Shown: one piece after another, positions 1 to 8,329 of the stretch
Position numbering within the stretch: the first letter of the stretch is position 1
How the letters are laid out: each line of letters opens with the position of its first letter
Assembly: GCA_964613745.1 (NCBI GenBank)
Contig: CAZTJA010000046.1
Coordinates: forward strand, 1-23,632
DNA length: 23,632 bases
Direction: 5' to 3'
Source: CAZTJA01 sp964613745
GTDB taxonomy: Bacteria > Desulfobacterota > Desulfomonilia > Desulfomonilales > Desulfomonilaceae
Program-made: the position numbers and the translations under genes
Notes under the pieces: generated by a model
Databases searched by the model: none
Seen by the model: only the letters and a program-made list of their open reading frames with translations
Told to the model about the DNA's origin: nothing

Positions 1-167
1 TCACATATCCAACGATGCGGACCGATGCAGTTTCGTGCCTTTATCCGGGCCGAAGAGCTTTTCCAAAGTGAGATCCATACCAAGCTTTATGTCTGAAAAA
101 TGTGCTCCACCTATTTATATGGGTCTCCCGGTTGTCCTCCGCCCTGCAAACCTCCTGTGAACTGCTA

Positions 168-839
168 TTAATCGTCCTCGCCGCTCTTTTTAATGGGCCG
201 CCGCTTAGGCTTGACGCTCTGTTTCTTCAATTTAGATTTGGCCTTTTCTGAGGCATCGTCGTTAGCTTTGGGTGTAATTTGTTTAGGCGGCTCAACAATA
301 TTCATTTTGTTCAGTTGTTCAGTAAAAGCTTTCCACCCAGCAGCGTACTCTCCGGCCTGCTCTCGCATCACTTCCAATGCCTCGCGACCTTTGAGGAATG
401 AATCCAATGACTGAAGGTCCGATTGAATGTCGATCTTCCAATCACTTTTGGAGGAAGATTTCACAAGCTTGATGATCTTAACTCCGCCACGCAGGGTCCT
501 CACCTGAATAAGTGCATTTTGTTCATCGGAACTCATCAGTGCCGGAGGAGACCCCGGATCCAAGGCGTTCAAGAGTGCCAAGTCCTCGGGTGGTTGATCG
601 AGCTTGTAATCGGCTACTATGCCCTGAACAATTCCCCTCGACTCTTCCGTAAGCAATTCCCGAGCTTTCTCAACATCACCCGATTTCATACGGCCACGAT
701 AGAGTTCCACAACAGCAACAGGGTTGCTCGGGACCATGCTGCATGACACAACGAACATGCTCAACAAGACCATACAAACAAGAGGAGTAATAGGAGAATA
801 CAATTTGATGTTGATCAGTATTTTCAAAAATCGCCTCAT
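168..839 (-). CDS. Putative lipoprotein with a lysine-rich C-terminal tail
   Basis: I do not recognise a named family. From the ATG at 839 the protein has about 223 residues. A hydrophobic segment ends in a lipobox-like FVVSC, which predicts export and lipidation at that cysteine. The mature part begins with a short helical region (VELYRGRMKSGDVEKARELL), followed by a beta-rich stretch with the tract VRTLRGGVKIIKLVKSS. This order resembles small NTF2/DUF4878-like lipoproteins, but that is only an inference from shape. The last ~35 residues are strongly basic (many Lys and Arg) and end in acidic EDD, so they may bind nucleic acid, peptidoglycan or a membrane surface. A GTG at 857 is an alternative start; neither start has a good ribosome site. 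It is the last gene of a minus-strand group after the kinase genes, about 95 bases downstream, so co-regulation is possible but unproven. Confidence 0.75.
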   Translation of the reverse strand: MRRFLKILINIKLYSPITPLVCMVLLSMFVVSCSMVPSNPVAVVELYRGRMKSGDVEKARELLTEESRGIVQGIVADYKLDQPPEDLALLNALDPGSPPALMSSDEQNALIQVRTLRGGVKIIKLVKSSSKSDWKIDIQSDLQSLDSFLKGREALEVMREQAGEYAAGWKAFTEQLNKMNIVEPPKQITPKANDDASEKAKSKLKKQSVKPKRRPIKKSGEDD

Positions 840-933
840 GAGTAAGGCCAAACTCACTTAGGATTATGCCGTTACGAATTTATCACTAACGAGACTCTTC
901 TAATATCTCAGCAAATGGATGACCCACTCCGTC

Positions 934-2064
934 TCAGCATTGCCCCGCACGTAAAATTTGAGCATCAACTTCCGGAGTATCACAAGGAAACCATGAAATA
1001 AAACAGGCCCCGCGCGTCGGAACGTTTTTCACCTCGAGAGAGCCACCATGAAGCTGCATAATTTCTCTACAAATCGCCAAGCCAAGTCCCGTTCCCTTTT
1101 CCCCTTCGGTGCCCAGTTCTCGACCTCTGTGGAATGGTTGAAAAATTCGAGCTAGTTCACGGTCATTTATTCCATTGCCGGAATCCGTAATTTCTATTGC
1201 TACGCCGGCTTTTCCATCTTGGGATCGAGCCGACATTTGGACCCAGATAGAACCGCCCCTTGGTGTAAACTTTACCGCATTGGAAATGAGATTGTTGAGC
1301 AACTGTGAAACGCGTGCGATGTCTCCGTTAATTTTTGGTAAATCCTGGTCTACTTTCATGTGCAATGTGATGGATTTCCCCGAAATTAACATTGAAAGGG
1401 TTTGGACGGACAAGTTGATGGGAATGTTGAGATCTAAAGGAGCAGTCCTCATCCTCGTACCGCCCGATTCCAACCTCAAGAGTTCCAGAAGTGAATTTAT
1501 GAACTTCAATTGGTCATCGGCACATTGATAAATCATTTCAATTTTGTCCGTTGCGGAACACGGATCAGGATTACGCCTCAACATTTCAAGAGTTCCCAAT
1601 AACGCCTGGAATGGCGCCCGAACATCATGGGACAATATCGAGAGTAGCTTTACCTGTCGCTTGTGGGTCTCTTCAGCAAGCTTCCGGAGCCGATTCCTTT
1701 CCACCAAATTGTTAATTGTGAGTGTCAGTTTCCGTGGATCTAATGCTTGGAGATCTTTTTTTTCTATGTAGCCGTCAGCTCCCGCTTTGAAGGCATCGTC
1801 CCAAGCATCCACCGTTTCCATTGACGAACTTATGATGACGGTTGCATGCGGATTACGGTCTTTAATTTTCTTGCACAATTCTATGCCGTTTCCGTCTGGA
1901 AACATTATGTCGAGAATAGCGGCATCAAATCCATGTTCCGGTACGCTCAAAGCCTCAGCTACCGTAGCTGCTTGGATAATACGAAAACTACGGTTCAGCA
2001 TCATTTTAACCCTTTTTCGTATCAATTCCTCATCGTCGGCATGCAACAGTCTTATATTCTTCAT
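934..2064 (-). CDS. Receiver-histidine kinase hybrid (REC-HisKA-HATPase)
   Basis: This is a cytosolic signalling protein with no membrane segment. Residues 1-120 form a receiver domain: acidic pair Asp10/Asp11, phospho-acceptor Asp52 in LDIMFPDG, Ser80 region and Lys102. A helical linker (about 120-140) leads to a kinase dimerisation domain with H-box SHDVRAPF (His146). The ATPase domain has N-box NNLISNAVKF (about 257-266), G1 DSGNGI (294-299) and G2 GTGLGLAI (324-331), so all catalytic motifs look intact. There is no DNA-binding output domain; the receiver probably gates the kinase. I chose the ATG at 2064 because the protein then begins like other receivers (MKNIRLLHADD) and GTGAGG lies just upstream. 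An ATG at 2085 would overlap the upstream kinase gene by 16 bases. The 5-base gap to that kinase suggests the pair works together, probably with the upstream kinase phosphorylating Asp52. Confidence 0.93.
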   Translation of the reverse strand: MKNIRLLHADDEELIRKRVKMMLNRSFRIIQAATVAEALSVPEHGFDAAILDIMFPDGNGIELCKKIKDRNPHATVIISSSMETVDAWDDAFKAGADGYIEKKDLQALDPRKLTLTINNLVERNRLRKLAEETHKRQVKLLSILSHDVRAPFQALLGTLEMLRRNPDPCSATDKIEMIYQCADDQLKFINSLLELLRLESGGTRMRTAPLDLNIPINLSVQTLSMLISGKSITLHMKVDQDLPKINGDIARVSQLLNNLISNAVKFTPRGGSIWVQMSARSQDGKAGVAIEITDSGNGINDRELARIFQPFHRGRELGTEGEKGTGLGLAICREIMQLHGGSLEVKNVPTRGACFISWFPCDTPEVDAQILRAGQC

Positions 2065-2069
2065 TAACC

Positions 2070-4010
2070 TCACTCGATTCCGCATGGTAGCCAGACCGTA
2101 AAACAGGCTCCTTCATTTCTCTTACTTTCCACGGTGATTCGGCCATTGTGGGCCGCGACTATTCTCTTGGTAAGATAGAGACCTCGTCCGCTGCCGCCGG
2201 TAGTAAATCCTAATTGAAATATCTTTTTGATATTCTCTCTTGATATGCCGCAACCATCGTCTTTGATGGATACGTAGGCTTCGAGCATGGACCTGCCTAT
2301 TTGCACTTCAAGAACTCCGTTTGTGTCGGCAAACTTGACGGCGTTTCGCACGATGTTATCCAATGCGCGGGTAAGAAAACGCTCTTCTCCCATCACTTCG
2401 AGGGCATCAGTTTCCAGGTGGTTTGAGTTGATTGTTATTTTTTTGGATGCTGCGGTCTCTCGGTAATTTGAAATGCAACGGTCTACAATGAGGTTAAGGT
2501 TCAGCAAAGTGGGTTTGATTTGGAAAGAATCGGAGTGAATGCGAATGAAATCCATTTTCTCTTCGAGTAATGCAATCAACTCGCATCGTTTCTTGTCCAG
2601 GTTCATGAGACATTCTGTGGCTTCACGGGATTTGTTCTCCAACAAAAGGTCCCTAGCGGAGCTTAATCCAAAGCCCATTATGTCCAGAGCGGCCTTTAAT
2701 TCATGCCGGTAGAGTTTTCCAATTTCAGCGTCGATCAAGTATTGATCAGTAATGTCCCTGAGCAGAATGATCTGATTTCCAAGCGTGACTTCAAACTTTT
2801 TCCCCTGAGATTCCACAAAAACTCTACTTCCGAAAACTTCGACCAGTGCATCTCCGGATGCGGAACTCTGCGAGATGTACTTTTGAACGGCTTCTTTGGA
2901 ATAATTCTTGAGTTTGTCATCGAGAGATCCTGCACCAAAAATTTTTTCCTTTAAATCAGGGTTAGCCTCCAGCATCTCCTCAGCTGCCGGATTCATGTAA
3001 AAGAGTCTCCCTGATTTTTCTATGCAAATGATTCCATCAGGAACAATCTCAAGTGCCTGCCGATCCAACTCACTCGTTTTGACGCGTTTCTCATGCTCTT
3101 CTTTAAGTCTATTTTTCCTATTTTTCTGAACTGACTCTTTAATCAAAGGATAGGATTCAAAAAGAAAACGCTTCGCCAAAATCTGTTTGGCCGGATCGCA
3201 CGACATCACATGACCTCCGTCTATGGTGTCGATTATACCGGCAGCTTTCAATTGATAGAAAAATTGGTGATCTGAGCTGCTCAACCATAAGGATTGCCAT
3301 TCTTTTTCTGAGAGTGGTATGTAAAACAATGAACTCAGATACAAAGTTCTCGTCAAAGACGAGAGATCCCGCATGTCTCGAACGGATCTCACAAGCTGAT
3401 GAAAATCTATTCCAACCGGGGTCTTTGAAGTTCCCAGCACTCTACGTCCGGGAATTCCCGGATTCCACTGCTTCAAGATTTCTACCCCGGGGTATTTCGA
3501 TTGGAGCGTTTGCAGCAGCTTCGGCGATATCCCGGAGTCGAGAATTCTCAGAATGCTTAATCGGGACGCCAACTTGATCTCGTCCGGAACCTCCTTTTTA
3601 GATAAAAATTTATCCATTAAGAAGGGCACGGATTGTGCCGGTTCCGCCTCTTTGAGCAAGACTATCTGCATCAGTATCATTTCAGGGTTGTCAAATTCCT
3701 GAAACAACACATCAAGAGTGCCTCTGAGATTTTTGTAGGCCCAAAGGCAGGAAGGAGTTAGGAAACCCTTGTTCTGAATAGTGTTTCTTAGAGCCGGTTT
3801 CTGGGATGATGCCGACCAGCGGAGTCCGGCCTGGACGGCAACACTTCTATATGAGGTCTCTCCGTTGTTTAAAAATTCCAGCAATGACGAAAAAGCTTCG
3901 TCCGTAAATTGTTGACCGGAATGCTCTCTCCGAAACAGCTCGGGAAACCTTGTAAAAAGAGTTTCAAGCGGAATTCTTTTCTCAAGAAGTTTAATAAATT
4001 TGCTCAACAT
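2070..4010 (-). CDS. Soluble PAS-domain sensor histidine kinase with a large unassigned N-terminal region
   Basis: From the ATG at 4010 the protein has 646 residues. Residues 1-300 contain no hydrophobic membrane segment and look all-helical, with repeated amphipathic pairs that could be HEAT-like, followed by a patch near 230-280 that may be a degenerate winged helix; neither is certain. Residues about 315-420 form a PAS domain (EIVPDGIICI, MNPAAEEML, LLRDITD). The H-box is LYRHELKAALD with His436. The ATPase domain has DNIVRNAVKF (551-560), G1 DDGCGI (584-589) and G2 GGSGRGLYL (605-613). A TTG at 4049 would add 13 residues that look non-coding. No good ribosome site precedes either start. 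The gene precedes the receiver-kinase hybrid by 5 bases, so the two are almost certainly co-transcribed. Lack of membrane segments implies an intracellular signal sensed by PAS or the N-terminal region. Confidence 0.92.
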   Translation of the reverse strand: MLSKFIKLLEKRIPLETLFTRFPELFRREHSGQQFTDEAFSSLLEFLNNGETSYRSVAVQAGLRWSASSQKPALRNTIQNKGFLTPSCLWAYKNLRGTLDVLFQEFDNPEMILMQIVLLKEAEPAQSVPFLMDKFLSKKEVPDEIKLASRLSILRILDSGISPKLLQTLQSKYPGVEILKQWNPGIPGRRVLGTSKTPVGIDFHQLVRSVRDMRDLSSLTRTLYLSSLFYIPLSEKEWQSLWLSSSDHQFFYQLKAAGIIDTIDGGHVMSCDPAKQILAKRFLFESYPLIKESVQKNRKNRLKEEHEKRVKTSELDRQALEIVPDGIICIEKSGRLFYMNPAAEEMLEANPDLKEKIFGAGSLDDKLKNYSKEAVQKYISQSSASGDALVEVFGSRVFVESQGKKFEVTLGNQIILLRDITDQYLIDAEIGKLYRHELKAALDIMGFGLSSARDLLLENKSREATECLMNLDKKRCELIALLEEKMDFIRIHSDSFQIKPTLLNLNLIVDRCISNYRETAASKKITINSNHLETDALEVMGEERFLTRALDNIVRNAVKFADTNGVLEVQIGRSMLEAYVSIKDDGCGISRENIKKIFQLGFTTGGSGRGLYLTKRIVAAHNGRITVESKRNEGACFTVWLPCGIE

Positions 4011-4133
4011 AGTGCTGCAATTATTAGAAATGACTATAAAAGTCAACAAGATTCATAAATTTTGGAATGCGCGTGTATCAATTACAAGGGTTGTGGTAGG
4101 ATATTATTTTATCGTAATTGCTATTCCCAAAAC

Positions 4134-4138
4134 AGGAG
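4134..4138 (+). promoter_or_regulatory. Shine-Dalgarno site that fixes the sulfhydrylase start
   Basis: AGGAG lies 6 bases before the TTG at 4145 and so supports that start. The ATG at 4140 is only one base from the site and opens an unrelated frame. The in-frame TTG at 4118 lies upstream of the site and cannot use it. Confidence 0.6.
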
Positions 4139-4144
4139 CATGGT

Positions 4145-5437
4145 TTGGATCATACGGACAAAAACTACAAGTTCAATACCCTTGCTTTGCATGCGGGCCA
4201 GGAACCTGATCCTTCAACTTTAGCCAGAGGTGTGCCCGTTCACAGAACCTCGTCCTATGTGTTTCGGGACAGCAGACATGCATCCAATTTATTTTCACTC
4301 AAAGAACCGGGAAACATTTATACCCGATTAATGAATCCCACAACAGATGTACTCGAGAAAAGAATGGCGGCTCTGGAAGGAGGAACAGGAGCTTTGGCTC
4401 TGGCATCCGGCACAAATGCCGTCTTCTATTCAATCATAAATATTATGCAAGCCGGGGACGAATTCGTGTCGGGCCGAAATCTTTACGGCGGCACGTATAC
4501 AATGTTTAATGATATCCTACCGAAATTTGGAATACGTGTAAGGTTCGTTGATTTCGCCAATCTCACGGCCATAGAAGCTGAAATCAACGAGAATACCAAA
4601 GCGATTTTTATGGAGACGATATGTAATCCTATGCTCGGCGTTCCTGACTTTGATGGAATCAGCAAGATCGCTAAAGATGCCGGCATACCCTTCATAGTCG
4701 ATGCCACCTTCACTACGCCCTTTCTCTTCAAGCCAATCGATTTTGGAGCCGATATCGTTGTGCATTCTTTAACGAAATGGATCGGAGGCCACGGCACGGG
4801 AATTGGCGGAATCGTCATTGATTCCGGACGATTTGATTGGTCGTCCTCGAAATTCAGTCTCTTTGACCAACCGGAAGACTCATATTTCGGAATCCGTTTC
4901 GGGCACGACTTGGGAGAGCTTCAGCCGTTAGCTTTTATCTTGAGAATGCGTTTGGTCGCCCTGAGAAATCTGGGTGCATGCATCAGTCCCGACAATTCTT
5001 GGATTTTCTTGCAGGGAATAGAAACTCTAGCATTAAGGATGGAACGACACTGCGAAAATGCCCTCGAAGTCGCGAAGTTTCTACAACGACACGAGAGGGT
5101 GCAATGGGTTCGATATCCGGGACTTGAGGGAGACCCGTCTCACGACAATGCACAAAAGTATTTCCACAAAGGCTACGGAGGAGGAGTGGTCGTTTTCGGC
5201 CTCCTGGAAGGTTCCGATGGTGCAGAAGACTTTATTTCCCGGCTGAAACTTTTTTCACATTTGGCCAATGTGGGCGATGCGAAAAGTCTGGCAATACATC
5301 CCGCCGGTACAACACATTCCCAATTAACCAAACAGCAACAACTGAATGCGGGTGTTCCCGACGACCTCATCAGATTGTCCATCGGGATTGAGGACATCGA
5401 TGACATTTTAGGAGATCTCGAGCAGGCATTAACGTAA
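4145..5437 (+). CDS. metY: O-acetylhomoserine sulfhydrylase (Cys/Met metabolism PLP enzyme)
   Basis: A PLP-dependent enzyme of the Cys/Met metabolism family, expected to make homocysteine from O-acetyl-L-homoserine and sulfide in the cytosol. At 430 residues it matches the usual length of this class, which is longer than cystathionine gamma-synthase (about 380-400). The N-terminus NTLALHAGQEPD and the tract NIYTRLMNPTTDVLEKR are typical of the sulfhydrylase branch. ALEGGTGALALASGTNA binds the cofactor phosphate, IVDATF carries the Asp that contacts the PLP ring nitrogen, and VVHSLTKW supplies the Schiff-base Lys211. The C-terminus contains NVGDAKSLAIHPAGTTHSQL, also family-typical. The TTG start at 4145 is chosen because AGGAG sits 6 bases upstream. 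The gene is single, diverges from the kinase genes, and converges on the histidine-rich protein gene 27 bases away. Methionine gamma-lyase is the nearest alternative; I consider it less likely. Confidence 0.92.
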   Translation: MDHTDKNYKFNTLALHAGQEPDPSTLARGVPVHRTSSYVFRDSRHASNLFSLKEPGNIYTRLMNPTTDVLEKRMAALEGGTGALALASGTNAVFYSIINIMQAGDEFVSGRNLYGGTYTMFNDILPKFGIRVRFVDFANLTAIEAEINENTKAIFMETICNPMLGVPDFDGISKIAKDAGIPFIVDATFTTPFLFKPIDFGADIVVHSLTKWIGGHGTGIGGIVIDSGRFDWSSSKFSLFDQPEDSYFGIRFGHDLGELQPLAFILRMRLVALRNLGACISPDNSWIFLQGIETLALRMERHCENALEVAKFLQRHERVQWVRYPGLEGDPSHDNAQKYFHKGYGGGVVVFGLLEGSDGAEDFISRLKLFSHLANVGDAKSLAIHPAGTTHSQLTKQQQLNAGVPDDLIRLSIGIEDIDDILGDLEQALT

Positions 5438-5464
5438 AACCTGATCGTATCAATCTACCACAAT

Positions 5465-5758
5465 TTAATCATGGCTATGTTTTTTATGATCGTGAACATG
5501 ATCATGAGAATGATTGTGGTGATGATGTGAATGCCCCTGGTCGGTTTCCATGTCTGCCTTGGGCAACCCGTCATGAACTTTTTGAAATTCGGAATTGGCT
5601 TTCAGTATAAGTTCCACAGCCCTGAGGATTGATTCCGCTCCTTCGGTATTTCCATTGTTCCTTAGAATTTGAGCGACTTCCTTGTAGCCCAAAATATGCT
5701 CGACATTATGTTCGATCCAATGGGAAATCCGAATTTTGGATTTCTGAAGTTCATTCAT
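5465..5758 (-). CDS. Small protein with a histidine-rich, probably metal-binding tail
   Basis: The protein has 97 residues in two parts. Residues 1-68 are helical, with ISHWIEHNVEHILGYKEVAQIL followed by a second helix pair, and carry three further His residues. The last ~22 residues are dominated by His (about a dozen) with interspersed Asp, Ser and Lys, the composition of nickel, zinc or cobalt storage and delivery tails. There is no signal peptide, so it should be cytosolic. AGGAGG lies 4 bases before the ATG and overlaps the stop codon of the upstream amidotransferase gene, which implies translational coupling. I do not recognise the N-terminal domain with certainty. A role in metal buffering or in metal supply to the neighbouring enzyme is inferred only from composition and context. 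Confidence 0.85.
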   Translation of the reverse strand: MNELQKSKIRISHWIEHNVEHILGYKEVAQILRNNGNTEGAESILRAVELILKANSEFQKVHDGLPKADMETDQGHSHHHHNHSHDHVHDHKKHSHD

Positions 5759-5766
5759 GACGCCTC

Positions 5767-6597
5767 CTATTCATTTCTTGCAGAACGTTTTTGTTCTGCC
5801 GACATGAGAAGCACATTAGCCAGTAATTGCCAACCAGCGGAATGTGTCTCACCCGTGATGCCCGATCCATCGCGTACTCGTTCCGGATGAAACGCCATAC
5901 CATAAATAACCTTACCCGGCACCGCTATAAGTTGAACTGGTGAAAGTCGGCTTTCAGCAATATTCACAAATCCATTGGGAACATCTTTCACTTCTTCATA
6001 GTGGTTCTCGATCACTACGAGAGTTCCGTTTTCGACCGCTCCCCTGAAAATAGGGTCTGATCCCGTTACTTGAAGAACCGTCGGGCCTTTCTCGCTGAGA
6101 GCCCCTCTTGGGTAATGATCGACTTTCCTGCCCTGCAATTCCGGATCAATGTGATCAACTTTGCTACCCATAGTCATAGCAAGAAACTGGTGGCCACCGC
6201 AAATTCCAAGTAATGGAATTCGTCCATTTTTGACTAACTGCTTAACCAAGTTCTGAGTCGGCTCGATTTGACTACCATACCTAGACCAAGGAGTGCCCTG
6301 TGGACTCAAAATAATGAGATCCGGTCGTGATTCAGTGATAAAAGACTCTGTAAATAATGAGAAATGAACCTGGCTGAAAAAGATTTTGGTTCCGGCCAAC
6401 TCACTAAATTCGTTCGGGAGGTTAGCTATGACTTGGCGAAGTTCTTTGTGCCTCTCGTTATCAGGATTCCCGTATTCGAGATCTACCAGTACAACATGTA
6501 ATTCTTGGACACTGGATGGGATCATAATCCTATACAATAGTAAAACACCTAAACCCAAAAAAACAAAAACGAGCAACACTCGTTGAATGTGGGACAT
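5767..6597 (-). CDS. Membrane-anchored class I glutamine amidotransferase-like protein
   Basis: From the ATG at 6597 the protein has 276 residues. Residues 6-24 form one hydrophobic segment (VLLVFVFLGLGVLLLY), an uncleaved anchor since no cleavage site follows. The rest is a class I glutamine amidotransferase domain. The nucleophile elbow is GICGGHQ with Cys133, and the partner pair is His237/Glu239 in AFHPERV, so the catalytic triad is complete. No synthetase domain is fused and none is adjacent, so the acceptor of ammonia, or a gamma-glutamyl hydrolase role, cannot be told from sequence. The topology (few basic residues before the anchor) does not clearly say which side of the membrane the domain faces. 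A TTG at 6618 is an alternative start without a ribosome site. It is followed after 8 bases by the histidine-rich protein gene, with which it forms an operon. Confidence 0.85.
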   Translation of the reverse strand: MSHIQRVLLVFVFLGLGVLLLYRIMIPSSVQELHVVLVDLEYGNPDNERHKELRQVIANLPNEFSELAGTKIFFSQVHFSLFTESFITESRPDLIILSPQGTPWSRYGSQIEPTQNLVKQLVKNGRIPLLGICGGHQFLAMTMGSKVDHIDPELQGRKVDHYPRGALSEKGPTVLQVTGSDPIFRGAVENGTLVVIENHYEEVKDVPNGFVNIAESRLSPVQLIAVPGKVIYGMAFHPERVRDGSGITGETHSAGWQLLANVLLMSAEQKRSARNE

Positions 6598-6684
6598 TTT
6601 GTTCCAAAAATCATTCAAGAGTAATGCTCGATGTCTACGATCTGAGCCCTAAAATGGCGAGCTCGGAAGATACCAAATTCGGAA

Positions 6685-7113
6685 TTACTGATATTGCCAC
6701 ATGCCGTATTGTGGGTAGCCGGTCTGTTGATTCCCCCAATACTGCTGAGGTCTTTTCAGAAAAACGTCAAATTTATCTCCGGTTACCGCTCGGCAAACTC
6801 CTCGTATTGTTCCATCCGGATAAATATAACCTTGAAAGGTATTACCCTCTTTGTTTCCATAAATGTAATTGCCCTGGATCTTTCCATTGATGCCGAATTT
6901 CGCTTTCCCAAGGAAATTGCCTCCTTCAACCACTCCTTGGATTTCATCACCCTTTTGGTGAGTGATCATCACACTGCCTTCGGCACCGAAAACAACTCCT
7001 TGAGCATTACCTACCCAATACCCTCTGACATCATACTGTTGACCGAAGCTCAGGGTGAACATCAATGTCACTAAGGCCCAACCGATCAACACAATCACAA
7101 TGTTCTTTCGCAT
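6685..7113 (-). CDS. Small secreted protein of unknown function
   Basis: From the ATG at 7113 the protein has 142 residues. An Arg/Lys-bearing N-terminus (MRKN) and a hydrophobic core (IVIVLIGWALVTLMFTL) ending near SFGQQ form a convincing Sec signal peptide. The mature part is rich in Gly, Val and aromatic residues in an alternating pattern, with repeated G-x-(V/I/Y) turns such as GYWVGNAQGVV and IQGNYIYGNKEGNTFQGYIYPDGTIRG spread over it, which suggests an all-beta barrel or sheet. The C-terminal ~20 residues are rich in Gln, Tyr, Trp and Gly and are probably disordered. AGGG sits about 8 bases before the ATG; an in-frame ATG at 7128 is less likely. It lies 87 bases upstream of the amidotransferase start, on the same strand, and could share its transcript. 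I do not recognise the family. Confidence 0.8.
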   Translation of the reverse strand: MRKNIVIVLIGWALVTLMFTLSFGQQYDVRGYWVGNAQGVVFGAEGSVMITHQKGDEIQGVVEGGNFLGKAKFGINGKIQGNYIYGNKEGNTFQGYIYPDGTIRGVCRAVTGDKFDVFLKRPQQYWGNQQTGYPQYGMWQYQ

Positions 7114-7281
7114 GAGTAACCCTACCATACTTGAATGCGGAATGACAATACGAAAATGCTTTTAACGTATCGGATCACCACAAAGCAGCTTTAAGTATGC
7201 CGTTTTTATTATTAGAATAACTTACTTTTATTTTCTAATCAGTCCTTAAAAAATAAAACATGATTTTGACCCAACATACTC

Positions 7282-8301
7282 TTATAAAGCCATCGTGCTG
7301 TTTGACTGTTTTGACTTCAGTTCCAATCGCTCGAGATTCTTTCGTTCTCCGATTGCAATCAAAACATCATGATCATTCAGCACAGTGTTTGGTCCGGGAT
7401 TGAATACCATATTTCCATCAGCTTTCCTGACCGCTACGATGATCAGGTTCAATTCCTTGCGAATGTCCGTTTCTATCAACCTTTTTCCACTGTACAGCGA
7501 GTCCGGTCCGACTTGGATCTGCTCAAGCTCAATATCGAGTTGGCTATGGTCCATTGCAAGCTCGATAAAATTCATGACTTCCGGTTTCAGAATTCCCATA
7601 ACCATTCGCATGCCGCCGATTCGGTAAGGGCTTATGACGCGGGATGCACCTGCTCTTTGCAGTTTCTTTCCTGCAGATTCATCACCCGCTCTTGCGACGA
7701 TATCTATTCCGGGATTCAGCTCTCTTGCACTCAAAACTACGTACACGTTCGAAGCGTCCGAATCCAAAACGCTTACCAAACCTCTAGCCGTTTTTATGCC
7801 CGCCGTAACCAAGACATCTTCTTCCGTTGCATCGCCGGGCGAGAGAAAATAGCCGGCCTGCATCACCCGATCCTGTACCTCCGGCCTGTGCTCTATGACT
7901 ACAAACGGTATTTGACGCAATGCCAATTGTTCACAAATGAAAGACCCCATTCTGCCGTATCCGCAGATAATGAAATGGTCTTGTAATCGACTGATCGCTT
8001 TCATAGATCGCCGCCTGGAAAAAATCCGATTTAGTTCCCCTTCTACTATCATCGAAGTACCGGCTACAATTGCATAACCCATTACTCCGATCCCGCAGAA
8101 AATGATAAAAAGAGTGAAAAGTTGGCCATGAGCCGAAAGGTCGTGGACTTCCTTAAAACCAATAGTGGAGATGGTGATCACGGTCATGTAAAAGCCTTCC
8201 AGTACGGTCCAGCCTTCAATGAAGTGATACCCCAAAGTACCGATCGTCAACACGCATGCTATGGCAATCAAAGCCCTTGAAACAAAGAATTGTCTATCCA
8301 A
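7282..8301 (-). CDS. Two-helix potassium channel with RCK (TrkA-N/TrkA-C) gating domains
   Basis: A 339-residue inner-membrane channel subunit, expected to act as a tetramer. Transmembrane helix 1 covers about residues 9-26, the pore loop about 36-52, and helix 2 about 61-86. The filter region reads TISTIGFKEV; the usual TVGYGD is replaced by TIGFKE, so the second filter Gly position is Lys50. Residues about 107-235 form the RCK/TrkA-N Rossmann domain with GYGRMG (114-119) and an acidic residue at the end of strand 2 (VVIEHRP). Residues about 250-330 form TrkA-C, a ligand-binding regulatory domain. The TTG start at 8301 is supported by GGGAG 5 bases upstream. It is the last gene of the peptidase-AAA-tsaD-hpt string, 28 bases after hpt. 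Ion selectivity should not be assumed, given the filter change. Confidence 0.9.
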   Translation of the reverse strand: MDRQFFVSRALIAIACVLTIGTLGYHFIEGWTVLEGFYMTVITISTIGFKEVHDLSAHGQLFTLFIIFCGIGVMGYAIVAGTSMIVEGELNRIFSRRRSMKAISRLQDHFIICGYGRMGSFICEQLALRQIPFVVIEHRPEVQDRVMQAGYFLSPGDATEEDVLVTAGIKTARGLVSVLDSDASNVYVVLSARELNPGIDIVARAGDESAGKKLQRAGASRVISPYRIGGMRMVMGILKPEVMNFIELAMDHSQLDIELEQIQVGPDSLYSGKRLIETDIRKELNLIIVAVRKADGNMVFNPGPNTVLNDHDVLIAIGERKNLERLELKSKQSNSTMAL

Positions 8302-8329
8302 TCATACTCCCGGTGACATGCGTTTTGTT

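Noticed and set aside
1..78. Minus-strand 25-codon frame ending exactly at the window edge
   Set aside because: No ribosome site and no recognised similarity; it is too short to support as a gene.
4041..4107. Promoter-like boxes between the divergent kinase and sulfhydrylase genes (TTGACT on minus, TATTAT on plus)
   Set aside because: Each good box lacks a partner at 16-18 bases; too weak to list as a feature.
4483..4818. Minus-strand 111-codon frame inside the sulfhydrylase gene
   Set aside because: Antisense shadow of a well-supported gene with conserved motifs.
7211..7239. AT-rich inverted repeat ATTAGAA/TTCTAAT after the channel gene, considered as terminator
   Set aside because: Loop of 15 bases, no GC pairs of note and no T-run on the minus strand.
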